Assembly: GCA_051744245.1 (NCBI GenBank)
Contig: JBNJCV010000035.1
Span: 1-17,046 of the forward strand
Length of the DNA stretch: 17,046 nucleotides
From: M55B165 sp051744245
GTDB taxonomy: Bacteria; Actinomycetota; Humimicrobiia; Humimicrobiales; Humimicrobiaceae
Direction of reading: 5' to 3'
Shown piece by piece: positions 1-7,196 of this stretch. Under the pieces are notes generated by a model, which searched no databases, was not told where the DNA came from, and saw nothing but the letters and a program-made list of their open reading frames with translations. How positions within the stretch are numbered: position 1 is the stretch's first letter; every line of letters begins with the position of its first letter. Made by a program: the position numbers and the translations under genes.

Positions 1-1
1 T

Positions 2-91
2 AAGATAGAAGCTATTTTGTCTCTAGATAAAGAATTTTCAGATACTTTTTTAAATGAGGAGATGTTACAATTTGGAAAACTTTTTAAATAA
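2..91 (+). CDS. 3' end of an unidentified gene (partial)
   Basis: An open frame enters from the left edge and runs 29 codons to a TAA at 89-91. It is read in the second frame of the window. The residues (KIEAILSLDKEF... ending GKLFK) have ordinary protein composition with charged helical character, which fits the C-terminus of a soluble protein. Nothing in it identifies a family. It lies on the same strand as the next gene but is separated from it by 78 bases, which contain a possible promoter. Confidence 0.45.
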   Translation, partial: KIEAILSLDKEFSDTFLNEEMLQFGKLFK

Positions 92-105
92 AGTAATTCG
101 CACAA

Positions 106-133
106 TTGCATTATTAGGATTGTATATTATAGA
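106..133 (+). promoter_or_regulatory. possible sigma-70 promoter of the SBP-htrA-sigma operon
   Basis: TTGCAT (106-111) is followed after 16 bases by TATAGA (128-133), about 36 bases before the ATG at 170. Both boxes are imperfect and the region is AT-rich, so chance matches are likely. The placement in the only sizeable gap before the operon is the main support. Confidence 0.3.
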
Positions 134-169
134 ATATTAACATCTGATACTTAAATTTTAAGGAAAATT

Positions 170-1516
170 ATGTTTAAGAATAAATTATGGCTACTTTTTT
201 TTATCTTGTTTCTCATATTGGCATTGGCCAGCCTGTTTTCCTGCCGTTTAATAGAAACAGGAGAGGAAATTAGCGAGGAAAAAACTGTGGAAGAAAATGA
301 AGATGTAACTGAAACAGAAGTAATAATAGAAAGTGAAAAGCAGCTTGATATAGAAATATGGGATTACATGGGAGCAAAAGAAAGGATTGCCCTCATGGAT
401 TCAATTGAAAAATTCAATAATCTTAATCCTGATCTTAATCTTGAGGCAAGACATATTAGAAGTGAGCAAGAGCTAATTGACCAGTATAAGGCGGCAAGCC
501 TTGCTGGCTCAGGTCCGGAAATTGTTTTAATAAATATGGTAAACATGCATGATTTAGCAGAAGCCAATGTAACAAAGGATATAGACTTCTTGGATTATGA
601 AAACTTTATAGGTGGAATGGAAGAAGTTTCATCATATAATGAAAACTATTATATAATACCTTTCAGGGCTACTGACTTTTTAGTTTTTTTCTATAACAGA
701 AACCATGTCAATAATGCGCCTGAAGATTTTGAGGAAGTAGTAGAATATTGCATTGAAAACAACAATGCAGAAGAGCAAACCTATGGTTTCATATTAAACG
801 GGACTGAACCAGACTGGGTAATTCCTTTCTTGGGGGGATATTCTGGCTGGATAGTTGATTATAATAATTACGCAATTTCACTAGACACCAGCTCTATGGA
901 AAAAACCCTGAATTTTTTGGATTACCTTTATAACAGTGAAGATAATATCATGCCATCTGACTTAAGCTATGAAGAGATTAATTCAATGTTTAAAAACGGA
1001 AACCTGCATATGGTAATAAATAGTATACAGGTAATAGAAGAATATAAGGAAGAAAATATATATTTTAACACTTCAGTAATACCAGAAGTTTACGAGGGAA
1101 GTAAAAACCCAACCCCCATAATAGAAGGCATGGGGTTTATGGTTAATGCAAATTGTTTTGGCCAGGAATTAGAAGCTTCAAAAAACTTTATCAATTTTAT
1201 GCTTTCAGAAGATATCCAGCTGGAATGGAATAAGAATACAGCAACTTTTCCTGTAAACAAAAATATTTCCGAAAATGAAGAATTTCAGAACAGTACCATT
1301 TTATATAATGCTTTTGAGCAGGCCAAGTTATGCAGGGGGGATTTACCGGAAGAAGTTCTTAGGGCTATAAGGGACTCACTCCGGATTAATGTTGAAAAGT
1401 TTCTAGAAGGAGATTTGGGAATAGAGGATGCTGTCCAAAAGATAGAAGAAGATGCAATAAGGCTTAGATCAGGAACCATCACAATAGAAGAATTAAGGGA
1501 GGAATCTTTACAATAG
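170..1516 (+). CDS. Extracellular substrate-binding lipoprotein, ABC family 1 type
   Basis: This looks like the substrate-binding component of a carbohydrate-type ABC importer, anchored outside the membrane by a lipid. The first 25 residues form a lipoprotein signal: KNK, a hydrophobic run, then LFSC with Cys25 as the acylation site. A Glu-rich linker (about residues 27-57) follows. The mature domain has the family-1 pattern: an early IEIWDYMG strand, an alternating alpha/beta core, a central PFRATDFLVFFYNR segment and a late FINFMLSEDIQ helix. At 448 residues the length is normal. The ATG has AAGGA upstream. No permease or ATPase gene is adjacent. Instead the stop lies 12 bases before an HtrA protease gene, so it may feed a permease encoded elsewhere or act as a sensor. 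The substrate cannot be told from the sequence. Confidence 0.85.
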   Translation: MFKNKLWLLFFILFLILALASLFSCRLIETGEEISEEKTVEENEDVTETEVIIESEKQLDIEIWDYMGAKERIALMDSIEKFNNLNPDLNLEARHIRSEQELIDQYKAASLAGSGPEIVLINMVNMHDLAEANVTKDIDFLDYENFIGGMEEVSSYNENYYIIPFRATDFLVFFYNRNHVNNAPEDFEEVVEYCIENNNAEEQTYGFILNGTEPDWVIPFLGGYSGWIVDYNNYAISLDTSSMEKTLNFLDYLYNSEDNIMPSDLSYEEINSMFKNGNLHMVINSIQVIEEYKEENIYFNTSVIPEVYEGSKNPTPIIEGMGFMVNANCFGQELEASKNFINFMLSEDIQLEWNKNTATFPVNKNISENEEFQNSTILYNAFEQAKLCRGDLPEEVLRAIRDSLRINVEKFLEGDLGIEDAVQKIEEDAIRLRSGTITIEELREESLQ

Positions 1517-1528
1517 ACAGGAGGACAC

Positions 1529-2740
1529 ATGAAAAACTATGATGATGAAAGCAGCGGATTGAAATCCTTTTTTATAAAGGGAATTATAATAATAGCAGTT
1601 GCTATTATTTTCTTAATTATTGGCGGGATGTTTACTTTGGGAATAATATCTGTATCCACTAATATTTCGCCAAAAGATTTACTCCAAGGAAAGATAACAA
1701 GCGAGGAAACAGCTAAAGCAGCGGAGGAGAAGGAGAAAGAGGTAAAACCAACCCCGGAAGAAGCAGAAGATAAATTGCCCGGACTTACAGAAGAAAAAGT
1801 AGGCGATGTTCCTTCACTTAAAGCTTTTGATGAGGCAGTTAGCCAAATTGCTAAAAAAGTTACCCCATCTGTGGTAAATATCAGGGTAAAAGTAAAACAG
1901 GAAGATATATTTGGAAACCAATTTTACTCTGAAGGCGTAGGCTCCGGGGTAATTTATACAGATGACGGCTATATAATTACTAATAACCATGTAGCAGGCC
2001 AGGCTGAAGAATTGCTGGTTCAACTATCAGACGGTTCAGAATATGATGCTGAGCTTGTGGGAGTGGATGCAAACACAGATGTGGCAGTTATAAAGATTGA
2101 TGCCCAAAATCTTCCGGAAGCGGAATTTACTTCCATTAAAAATGTTGATGTGGGGAATACAGCTATTGCAATTGGGAGTCCTTTCGGACTTGAACAGACT
2201 GTTACCCTGGGAGTGGTTAGCGCCAAGGGAAGGGATATAGATCTAGCCACAGATACATTACCCATGGTAGATTTATTGCAAACCGATGCGGCCATTAACC
2301 AGGGAAACAGCGGAGGGCCTCTGGTTAATTCAGCTGGGCAAGTAATAGGCATAAATACAATGATACTGTCCCCATCTGGCACAAGTTCTGGCATAGGTTT
2401 TGCTATCCCCAGCAATACTGCAATAAACATTACCAAACAAATTATAAAATATGGGGAAGCCAGGATACCTTTTATGGGAATAGAGATGGGAAACAACCCT
2501 ACAGAGGTTCTGGGAGTTTATATCAATAGTGTAATGGATGGTTACCCAGCAGAAGAAGCTGGAATAAAAAGCGGGGATATTATTACAAAATTTGACGGGG
2601 TCAGGATTAAAACTCCTTATGAATTGCTTGCACAAATCCTAAGGCATAATGTCGGAGATATGGTAGATCTAGAGGTATATAGAAATGGGGAATATATAAA
2701 TATAGAATTGGAATTGGTAAAGGCACCTGAAGGGCAATAG
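1529..2740 (+). CDS. htrA: HtrA/DegP-family membrane-anchored serine protease with PDZ domain
   Basis: A trypsin-like (S1C) quality-control protease for misfolded or damaged proteins outside the membrane. An N-terminal TM segment (about residues 13-42) is followed by a charged Glu/Lys linker (about 55-95). The protease domain carries the full triad: His154 in TNNHVA, Asp184 in NTDVAVIKID and Ser261 in QGNSGGPL. One PDZ domain follows (about 313-398), with a GIKSGDIITKFDG core. The layout TM-protease-single PDZ matches the HtrA/DegS type, and the length of 403 residues is usual. The ATG has a strong AGGAGG site. The stop lies one base before the TTG of the sigma factor gene, so the two are probably co-transcribed and translationally coupled. 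That order suggests an envelope-stress response unit. Confidence 0.95.
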   Translation: MKNYDDESSGLKSFFIKGIIIIAVAIIFLIIGGMFTLGIISVSTNISPKDLLQGKITSEETAKAAEEKEKEVKPTPEEAEDKLPGLTEEKVGDVPSLKAFDEAVSQIAKKVTPSVVNIRVKVKQEDIFGNQFYSEGVGSGVIYTDDGYIITNNHVAGQAEELLVQLSDGSEYDAELVGVDANTDVAVIKIDAQNLPEAEFTSIKNVDVGNTAIAIGSPFGLEQTVTLGVVSAKGRDIDLATDTLPMVDLLQTDAAINQGNSGGPLVNSAGQVIGINTMILSPSGTSSGIGFAIPSNTAINITKQIIKYGEARIPFMGIEMGNNPTEVLGVYINSVMDGYPAEEAGIKSGDIITKFDGVRIKTPYELLAQILRHNVGDMVDLEVYRNGEYINIELELVKAPEGQ

Positions 2741-2741
2741 G

Positions 2742-3317
2742 TTGAAAGAAAATAAAAAAAAGGGAAAAGATAACGACAAGATACTAGTTAAAAAAACTCA
2801 GGAAGGCGATAGGGCTTCTTTTGAAAAACTAGTTAAAAAATATTCCAATTATGTATACACTACTGCTTTTTTTATGCTCAGGAATTCACATGATGCAGAA
2901 GATATAAGCCAGGAAGTGTTTGTAAAAGTTTATCTTTCAATAAAAGGCTTCAGAGGTCTTTCAAGCTTTAAAACCTGGCTTAGAAAGCTAACTGTTAATA
3001 CCTGTATTGATAAAATTAGGCTAAAATCTAAAACAAAAGGCAAAAAATTTAGTCTAGATAAGATGACAGAAGATTATGAGGTTGTCTTTGAAAGGTATGC
3101 AAAGGGTATAGAGAAAGATTACTTTACCACAGAAAAGGTAAAGGAAGTCCTGGAAATAATAGTAGACCTTGATGAAAATTACCGTATTCCTTTAATACTA
3201 AGAGATCTCCAGGACTATAGCTATAGGGAAATAGCTAAATTGACTAAAAAGCCGATAGGCACAGTAAAAACTAATATTTACAGGGCCAGAAAAATAATAA
3301 AGGAAAAATTACAATAA
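2742..3317 (+). CDS. ECF-type RNA polymerase sigma factor
   Basis: A sigma-70 family factor of the extracytoplasmic-function type, with only regions 2 and 4. Region 2 (about residues 27-95) has the hallmark HDAEDISQEVFVKVY core-binding segment and FKTWLRKLTVNTCIDKIR for -10 recognition. Region 4 (about 133-188) ends in a helix-turn-helix (YSYREIAKLTKKPIGTVKT) for -35 recognition. The length of 191 residues is typical. The start is TTG at 2742, directly after the htrA stop, and the N-terminus is Lys-rich. Such factors usually serve a regulon triggered by an envelope or redox signal and are held by an anti-sigma encoded next to them. The following gene encodes a small membrane protein that could fill that role. 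The identity is clear; the regulon is unknown. Confidence 0.93.
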   Translation: MKENKKKGKDNDKILVKKTQEGDRASFEKLVKKYSNYVYTTAFFMLRNSHDAEDISQEVFVKVYLSIKGFRGLSSFKTWLRKLTVNTCIDKIRLKSKTKGKKFSLDKMTEDYEVVFERYAKGIEKDYFTTEKVKEVLEIIVDLDENYRIPLILRDLQDYSYREIAKLTKKPIGTVKTNIYRARKIIKEKLQ

Positions 3318-3330
3318 TATTGGAGTCAAT

Positions 3331-3645
3331 ATGGATAGAGTTAACAAATACATAAAACTGGCTAAAAATATTTTAATAAAACCGGTAGATGAGGATGTCC
3401 AAGATAAAATAATTGATAGGATTTCCAATATTGATGAGTCAGATAAAGTTTTGTTAGATGAAGAATTTCTGGAGTATTTAAGGAAGAATAATTCCAGGCT
3501 TTATTTGATGGCAGAAAAGATAAAGAATAATCCTCTCCAATTTACCCTTGTTCTGATTTTCTTTTTGTTTTTAATGTTTTTACTGGGAAATGCAGTAAAG
3601 AAATTTAGTTTATCTTCTCCTGAAGATAAAAGCCAAGAAAAATAG
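3331..3645 (+). CDS. Small single-TM protein, possible anti-sigma factor
   Basis: I do not recognise a named family. The protein has 104 residues, with a charged, helical N-terminal part (about 1-68) rich in Asp, Lys and Glu. A single strongly hydrophobic segment (about 71-90) and a short polar tail follow. This order (cytoplasmic helices, then one TM) and its position 13 bases after an ECF sigma gene fit an anti-sigma factor of the one-TM kind. No zinc-binding HxxxCxxC motif is present, so it is not a classical ZAS-type anti-sigma. There is almost no extracytoplasmic sensor domain (about 14 residues after the TM), so any signal would have to come through a partner, possibly HtrA or the upstream lipoprotein. 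The role is inferred from context. Confidence 0.7.
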   Translation: MDRVNKYIKLAKNILIKPVDEDVQDKIIDRISNIDESDKVLLDEEFLEYLRKNNSRLYLMAEKIKNNPLQFTLVLIFFLFLMFLLGNAVKKFSLSSPEDKSQEK

Positions 3646-3810
3646 GATTAATATAATAATCCAGAACCATGGATTTGTAAGCAGCTCCCTTATGGGCTCA
3701 TAAGTTATGTCTTTAAACCAGTTCTGGAGCAAGCCTTCCAGCCACAGGTAAAATTTATTAAAAAGCCTTTCTATATTCTCTGCTGAAAAAAAATTCTTAA
3801 TTAAATCCAT
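3610..3810 (-). CDS. Small one-TM membrane protein (66 aa), hypothetical
   Basis: A 66-residue frame on the minus strand. An amphipathic N-terminal part rich in Phe, Leu and Trp (about 1-42) is followed by a hydrophobic segment starting NPWFWIII (about 46-63), and the protein ends in RRR. Aromatic residues at one end of the membrane segment and arginines at the other are what a true small inner-membrane protein shows. Without this gene, bases 3646-3915 would be empty. Against it, there is no clear ribosome-binding site before the ATG, and its last 36 bases overlap the end of the convergent gene at 3331-3645. No family is recognised. Confidence 0.5.
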   Translation of the reverse strand: MDLIKNFFSAENIERLFNKFYLWLEGLLQNWFKDITYEPIRELLTNPWFWIIILILFFLAFIFRRR

Positions 3811-3828
3811 GTAAAATATTTAAATTAA

Positions 3829-3858
3829 TTGTAAAAATTTTTTAAGCTTTGTTATAAA
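3829..3858 (+). promoter_or_regulatory. possible promoter of the purine permease gene
   Basis: TTGTAA (3829-3834) and TATAAA (3853-3858) are 18 bases apart and would start transcription near 3865, about 50 bases before the TTG start at 3916. The region is very AT-rich, so this is tentative. I looked for a purine riboswitch between here and the start and saw no conserved junctions or paired loops. Confidence 0.35.
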
Positions 3859-3915
3859 ATATTATTATAATTTTTATCAAATTTGAAGGATGAAATCTAG
3901 AAAGGCGGGTGGCTA

Positions 3916-5289
3916 TTGAGTTACTTTAAGCTCAAAGAAAGAAATACCAACATCAGGACTGAAATTATTGCAGGGATTACTACGTTTATGACCATGGCAT
4001 ACATAATTTTCGTCAATCCTGCAATACTCTCTTCAGGAGGAGAAACTGGTGTTTCCTTCGAAGCTGTAGTTGTGGCTACTTGTTTGGGCGCCGGTATCAT
4101 GAGTATGGCAATGGGCCTTTTTACTAATACTCCATTTGCTCTTGCTTCAGGAATGGGAATAAATGCAGTAGTAGTATTTACCATCATTTTTGGTTTGGGC
4201 TTAAGCTACCAACAGGCTATGGGTATTATTGTAATTGAAGGTATCCTGGTAACCATAATGGTTCTAACTGGGATAAGAAGGATGATAATGGATGCCATAC
4301 CCATGGATTTAAAGTTAGCTATAGGGGTTGGAATTGGCCTGTTTATAGCATTTATAGGCTCCCAGCAAGCTGGATTTGTAGATCCTGATCCAGCAACCCT
4401 GGTTAAGCTTGGCGATTTTACTGCTGATTATACCTTGCTTGCTACCTTTGGGCTGGTACTTACCGCAGTGCTGGTTGCATTCAGGATTAGGGGCGGCATA
4501 CTGCTGGGAATTCTTGGCACCACTGTAGTGGGAATGATATTTAGGGTGGTACCGCTGCCGGACCAAATATTCAGGATACCTACCAGGGAAAGTTTTTCAA
4601 CCTTTTTTAATGCAGACCTGGTGGGGGCAGTTTGGAGTAATGGAATGCTAAATATTGCTGCGCTGGTGATGATTTTTGCCTTGTTTATGACTGACTTTTT
4701 TGACACCATGGGTACAGTTATCGGTGTGGGTGGAGAAGCAGGGCTGTTGGATAAAAAGGGAAATTTAACTAACTTAAAGAAAGTCCTGGTGGTAGATTCA
4801 TTAGCTGCAGTTGTGGGAGGATTGTTTGGGGCAAGCTCAATAACCACTTATATTGAAAGTGCTTCCGGGGTATCTGATGGTGGAAGGACTGGAATTATGC
4901 CCACGGTTACTGGATTCCTGTTTTTAATATCCATATTTTTTGCCCCACTTATTGCAGTAGTAGGTGGAGGCATAGAAGTAAACGGGGCTTTCAAATACCC
5001 GGTAACTGCACCTGCTTTAATTGTGGTTGGGTTTTTAATGATGCAAGTAATCTCGAGGATCGATTTTAAGAATTTTGAAGTAGGGATACCTGCATTCTTG
5101 ACCATAATTATTATGCCCTTTACCTATAGTATTTCATATGGGATCGGCTTTGGTTTTATAAGCTATACCTTGATAAAGTTATTCCGGGGCAAATTTAAGG
5201 ATCTTCATCCTTTGATGATTATAGTTAGCATCTTATTCGCAGTTGCTTTTATTGCGGAAGGCATTGCAAAAGGTGTTGCTGGAAGTTAA
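3916..5289 (+). CDS. NCS2/AzgA-family purine permease (guanine/hypoxanthine/adenine type)
   Basis: A polytopic membrane carrier for nucleobases, most like the AzgA/PbuG branch that imports guanine, hypoxanthine or adenine by cation symport. Family hallmarks are all present. These include the N-terminal TEIIAGITTFMTMAYIIFVN block, NTPFALASGMGINAVVVFT, GLFIAFIGSQQAG, and the TDFFDTMGTVIGVGGEAG segment that carries the acidic substrate-site residue in this family. SSITTYIESASGVSDGGRTG follows, with a late ITIIMPFTYSIS-like block. The length of 457 residues fits. The start is TTG at 3916 with AAAGG upstream; no in-frame ATG near it would keep the conserved N-terminus. The gene stands alone and is followed by a hairpin. 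The family is sure; the exact purine is not. Confidence 0.93.
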   Translation: MSYFKLKERNTNIRTEIIAGITTFMTMAYIIFVNPAILSSGGETGVSFEAVVVATCLGAGIMSMAMGLFTNTPFALASGMGINAVVVFTIIFGLGLSYQQAMGIIVIEGILVTIMVLTGIRRMIMDAIPMDLKLAIGVGIGLFIAFIGSQQAGFVDPDPATLVKLGDFTADYTLLATFGLVLTAVLVAFRIRGGILLGILGTTVVGMIFRVVPLPDQIFRIPTRESFSTFFNADLVGAVWSNGMLNIAALVMIFALFMTDFFDTMGTVIGVGGEAGLLDKKGNLTNLKKVLVVDSLAAVVGGLFGASSITTYIESASGVSDGGRTGIMPTVTGFLFLISIFFAPLIAVVGGGIEVNGAFKYPVTAPALIVVGFLMMQVISRIDFKNFEVGIPAFLTIIIMPFTYSISYGIGFGFISYTLIKLFRGKFKDLHPLMIIVSILFAVAFIAEGIAKGVAGS

Positions 5290-5311
5290 TCTGTTTAGAA
5301 ATTAAATATTT

Positions 5312-5339
5312 TAGGGCAAGGTTTTACCTTGCCCTATTT
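5312..5339 (+). terminator. hairpin, probable terminator after the purine permease
   Basis: A perfect 10-bp stem, TAGGGCAAGG (5312-5321) with CCTTGCCCTA (5327-5336), closes a TTTTA loop. Only three T's follow, so it is a weak intrinsic terminator by sequence. It lies 22 bases after the permease stop and just before the HAD gene, the right place to insulate the two or to allow partial read-through. Confidence 0.6.
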
Positions 5340-5347
5340 GCATAACC

Positions 5348-5956
5348 ATGAAAGATATAAAAGCAGCCATATTTGATATAGGGAATGTGATAATAAGTTT
5401 TGACCACATGATTTCCTGCAAAAAATTAGCCAGGATTTCAGGCCTCAGCCCTGCCCAGGTTTATGACTTAATATTCGGAAACTCCCTGGTGGATGAATTT
5501 GAAAGGGGAAAGATCAGGCCTGAAGATTTTTATAAAAAAATATGTGAAAGGCTGAATATAAATATAAGCTTTGGGGAGTTCTATAACATGTGGGGAGATA
5601 TTTTTTACCTTAATAAGGGCATGGATAGCATAATTTCTGGTTTAAAAAAACAAGTGAAAATATTTGCCATGTCCAATACTGACCCCTTGCATATTAAATT
5701 TTTTAAAAACAAATTTGACGTATTTAAAAACATAGAAAAATTTTTCCTCTCTTTTGAGATAGGCTCTAAGAAGCCAGAAAAAAAAATATATCAGGAAGCA
5801 CTGAGCTATGTAAAATTTCCTGCAAAAAAAGTGCTGTTAGTTGATGACTTGAAGAAGAATGTGGATGCCTTTAAAAAAATGGGGGGCAATGGGATAATAT
5901 TTAAAGGCGCAATCAGTTTAAGTGATGAGCTGGAAAAGTATAATTTAAAAATATAG
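5348..5956 (+). CDS. HAD-superfamily hydrolase, subfamily IA variant 3 (YihX-like phosphatase)
   Basis: A small cytoplasmic phosphatase of the haloacid-dehalogenase superfamily. Motif I is IFDIGNV, with nucleophile Asp10. The residue two further on is Gly12, where many phosphatases have the acid/base Asp; this D-x-G-N form is typical of the YihX/epoxide-hydrolase-N-terminal subgroup. Motif II is AMSNTD (Ser109), motif III is a KKP lysine (Lys142) and motif IV is LLVDDLKKNV (Asp166, Asp167). An alpha-helical cap lies between about residues 18 and 90. The length of 202 residues is usual. The stop TAG is one base before the ATG of the metal transporter gene, so the two are almost certainly one operon. 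The substrate is unknown; YihX itself acts on glucose-1-phosphate, but that should not be transferred here. Confidence 0.88.
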   Translation: MKDIKAAIFDIGNVIISFDHMISCKKLARISGLSPAQVYDLIFGNSLVDEFERGKIRPEDFYKKICERLNINISFGEFYNMWGDIFYLNKGMDSIISGLKKQVKIFAMSNTDPLHIKFFKNKFDVFKNIEKFFLSFEIGSKKPEKKIYQEALSYVKFPAKKVLLVDDLKKNVDAFKKMGGNGIIFKGAISLSDELEKYNLKI

Positions 5957-5957
5957 C

Positions 5958-7196
5958 ATGGAGATAAGTGAGCTAAAAAAAGGCCAAAAAGCTTCGGTTA
6001 TTGTTTCTGTGATAATACTTCTGCTGGCTCTCTCCAAAGGCATAGCAGGGTATCTCTCAGATAGCTCGGCCTTAATCGGGGATGCAATACATAGCGGAGT
6101 CGATTTGGTAGTAATGTTTGCTTCCTGGGTGGGGTTAAAAATTTCACAAAGGGAGCCTACCGAAAGGTTTCCATACGGATTCTATAAAGCTGAATCCCTG
6201 GCTACGCTTTTCATATCACTTTTTATACTCTATGCTTCCTATGAGTTAATAAGGGAAGGGTATTCCAGGCTATTTACCATTTCAAGGATAAATATGCCAG
6301 TTTTAGCTCTGGCGGTAGTATTTTGTGCTGCAGTTACAACTGTTTTTACCTCCAGATACCTGGCTAAAATTGGAAGAAAAATAAATGCAGAGTCCCTTAT
6401 GGTTGCCTCCAGGGAACAGCTGGTAGATGCCTTTACCTCGGCGGGAGTATTTGTAGCAGTGCTTTTAAGCTATTTTCAGATAAGGTATGTGGAAGGGATA
6501 GCCACTATTGTTATTGCCCTGTTAATTTTGCGGATTGGCATAATCTCGGCCAGGGATGCTATTTTCTCATTAATGGATGTAAGTCCCAGCAAGGATGTAG
6601 AAAGAAAAGTTGAGGAGATTATAAAAGAGGACCAGGCCATAGATAATTTTTCCAACCTAAAATTAAGGCGGTCCGGTCCCTATGTATTTGGGGAAGTAAA
6701 TGTAGAGGTTAAAAAATTCATAAATGTAGACAAAGCCCATGTAATAATAGATAAGCTAGAAAAAAAGATTAAAGAAATAAAGGCAGTTGATTCATTTGTG
6801 GTACATGTGGAACCTTATAAAAGCAAGGATTTTAAAATAGTTATACCAGTTATGGAGGATGAGGGGCTTAAATCCAAAATAATGGAACATTTTGGTAGGG
6901 CAAAGTACTTCCTTTTCTGCAATATAAAGGGAGAAGAGATAAAAAAATATTATATAAAGGAAAATGAATATAAGGATAAAGATATAAGGGCTGGGTTGGC
7001 AGCGGCCCATTTCATTAAGGAAGAAAATGCTAATATCCTTATAACCCGAGAGATAGGAGAGATTTCATTCCATACCCTAAGGGACAGCCTGGTAGATGTT
7101 TATATTACTGAAGATAAAGCAGCAGAAGATATTATAAAAAAATTCAGCCAAGGTAAGCTAAAAAGATTAGGTAGCCCCACTAAAGAAAAAGATTAG
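5958..7196 (+). CDS. Cation diffusion facilitator transporter fused to a NifX/NifB-like (Di-nase_FeMo-co) domain
   Basis: A metal exporter of the CDF family. The six-TM part spans about residues 12-205 and includes GDAIHSGVD in TM2 and the YGFYKAES loop typical of the family. A cytoplasmic ferredoxin-like CDF domain follows (about 210-288), ending FVVHVEP. Residues about 292-397 form an extra domain that begins FKIVIPVMED and continues HFGRAKYFLF. AAAHFIKEENANILITREIG and a late Val-Asp-Val-Tyr strand follow. This is the fold of dinitrogenase iron-molybdenum-cofactor proteins (NifX, NifB C-terminus). At 412 residues it is over 100 longer than a plain CDF. The TM5 site reads ExxxD (Glu153, Asp157) where characterised zinc exporters have HxxxD; TM2 has His45 and Asp49. 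The metal is therefore open. The gene overlaps the convergent amidohydrolase by 4 bases and no nif genes are visible. Confidence 0.9.
   Translation: MEISELKKGQKASVIVSVIILLLALSKGIAGYLSDSSALIGDAIHSGVDLVVMFASWVGLKISQREPTERFPYGFYKAESLATLFISLFILYASYELIREGYSRLFTISRINMPVLALAVVFCAAVTTVFTSRYLAKIGRKINAESLMVASREQLVDAFTSAGVFVAVLLSYFQIRYVEGIATIVIALLILRIGIISARDAIFSLMDVSPSKDVERKVEEIIKEDQAIDNFSNLKLRRSGPYVFGEVNVEVKKFINVDKAHVIIDKLEKKIKEIKAVDSFVVHVEPYKSKDFKIVIPVMEDEGLKSKIMEHFGRAKYFLFCNIKGEEIKKYYIKENEYKDKDIRAGLAAAHFIKEENANILITREIGEISFHTLRDSLVDVYITEDKAAEDIIKKFSQGKLKRLGSPTKEKD

Noticed and set aside
2020..2496. Long minus-strand frame inside htrA
   Set aside because: It lies wholly antisense to the conserved protease domain and has no protein family features or start signal; it is a by-product of codon bias.
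3859..3915. Purine riboswitch upstream of the purine permease
   Set aside because: The leader is only about 50 bases after the likely promoter, with no three-way junction or paired loops.
3890..3919. Nine-codon upstream ORF (MKSRKAGGY) overlapping the permease TTG start
   Set aside because: Its GAAGG abuts the ATG with no spacing, so a ribosome could not start there well; probably chance.
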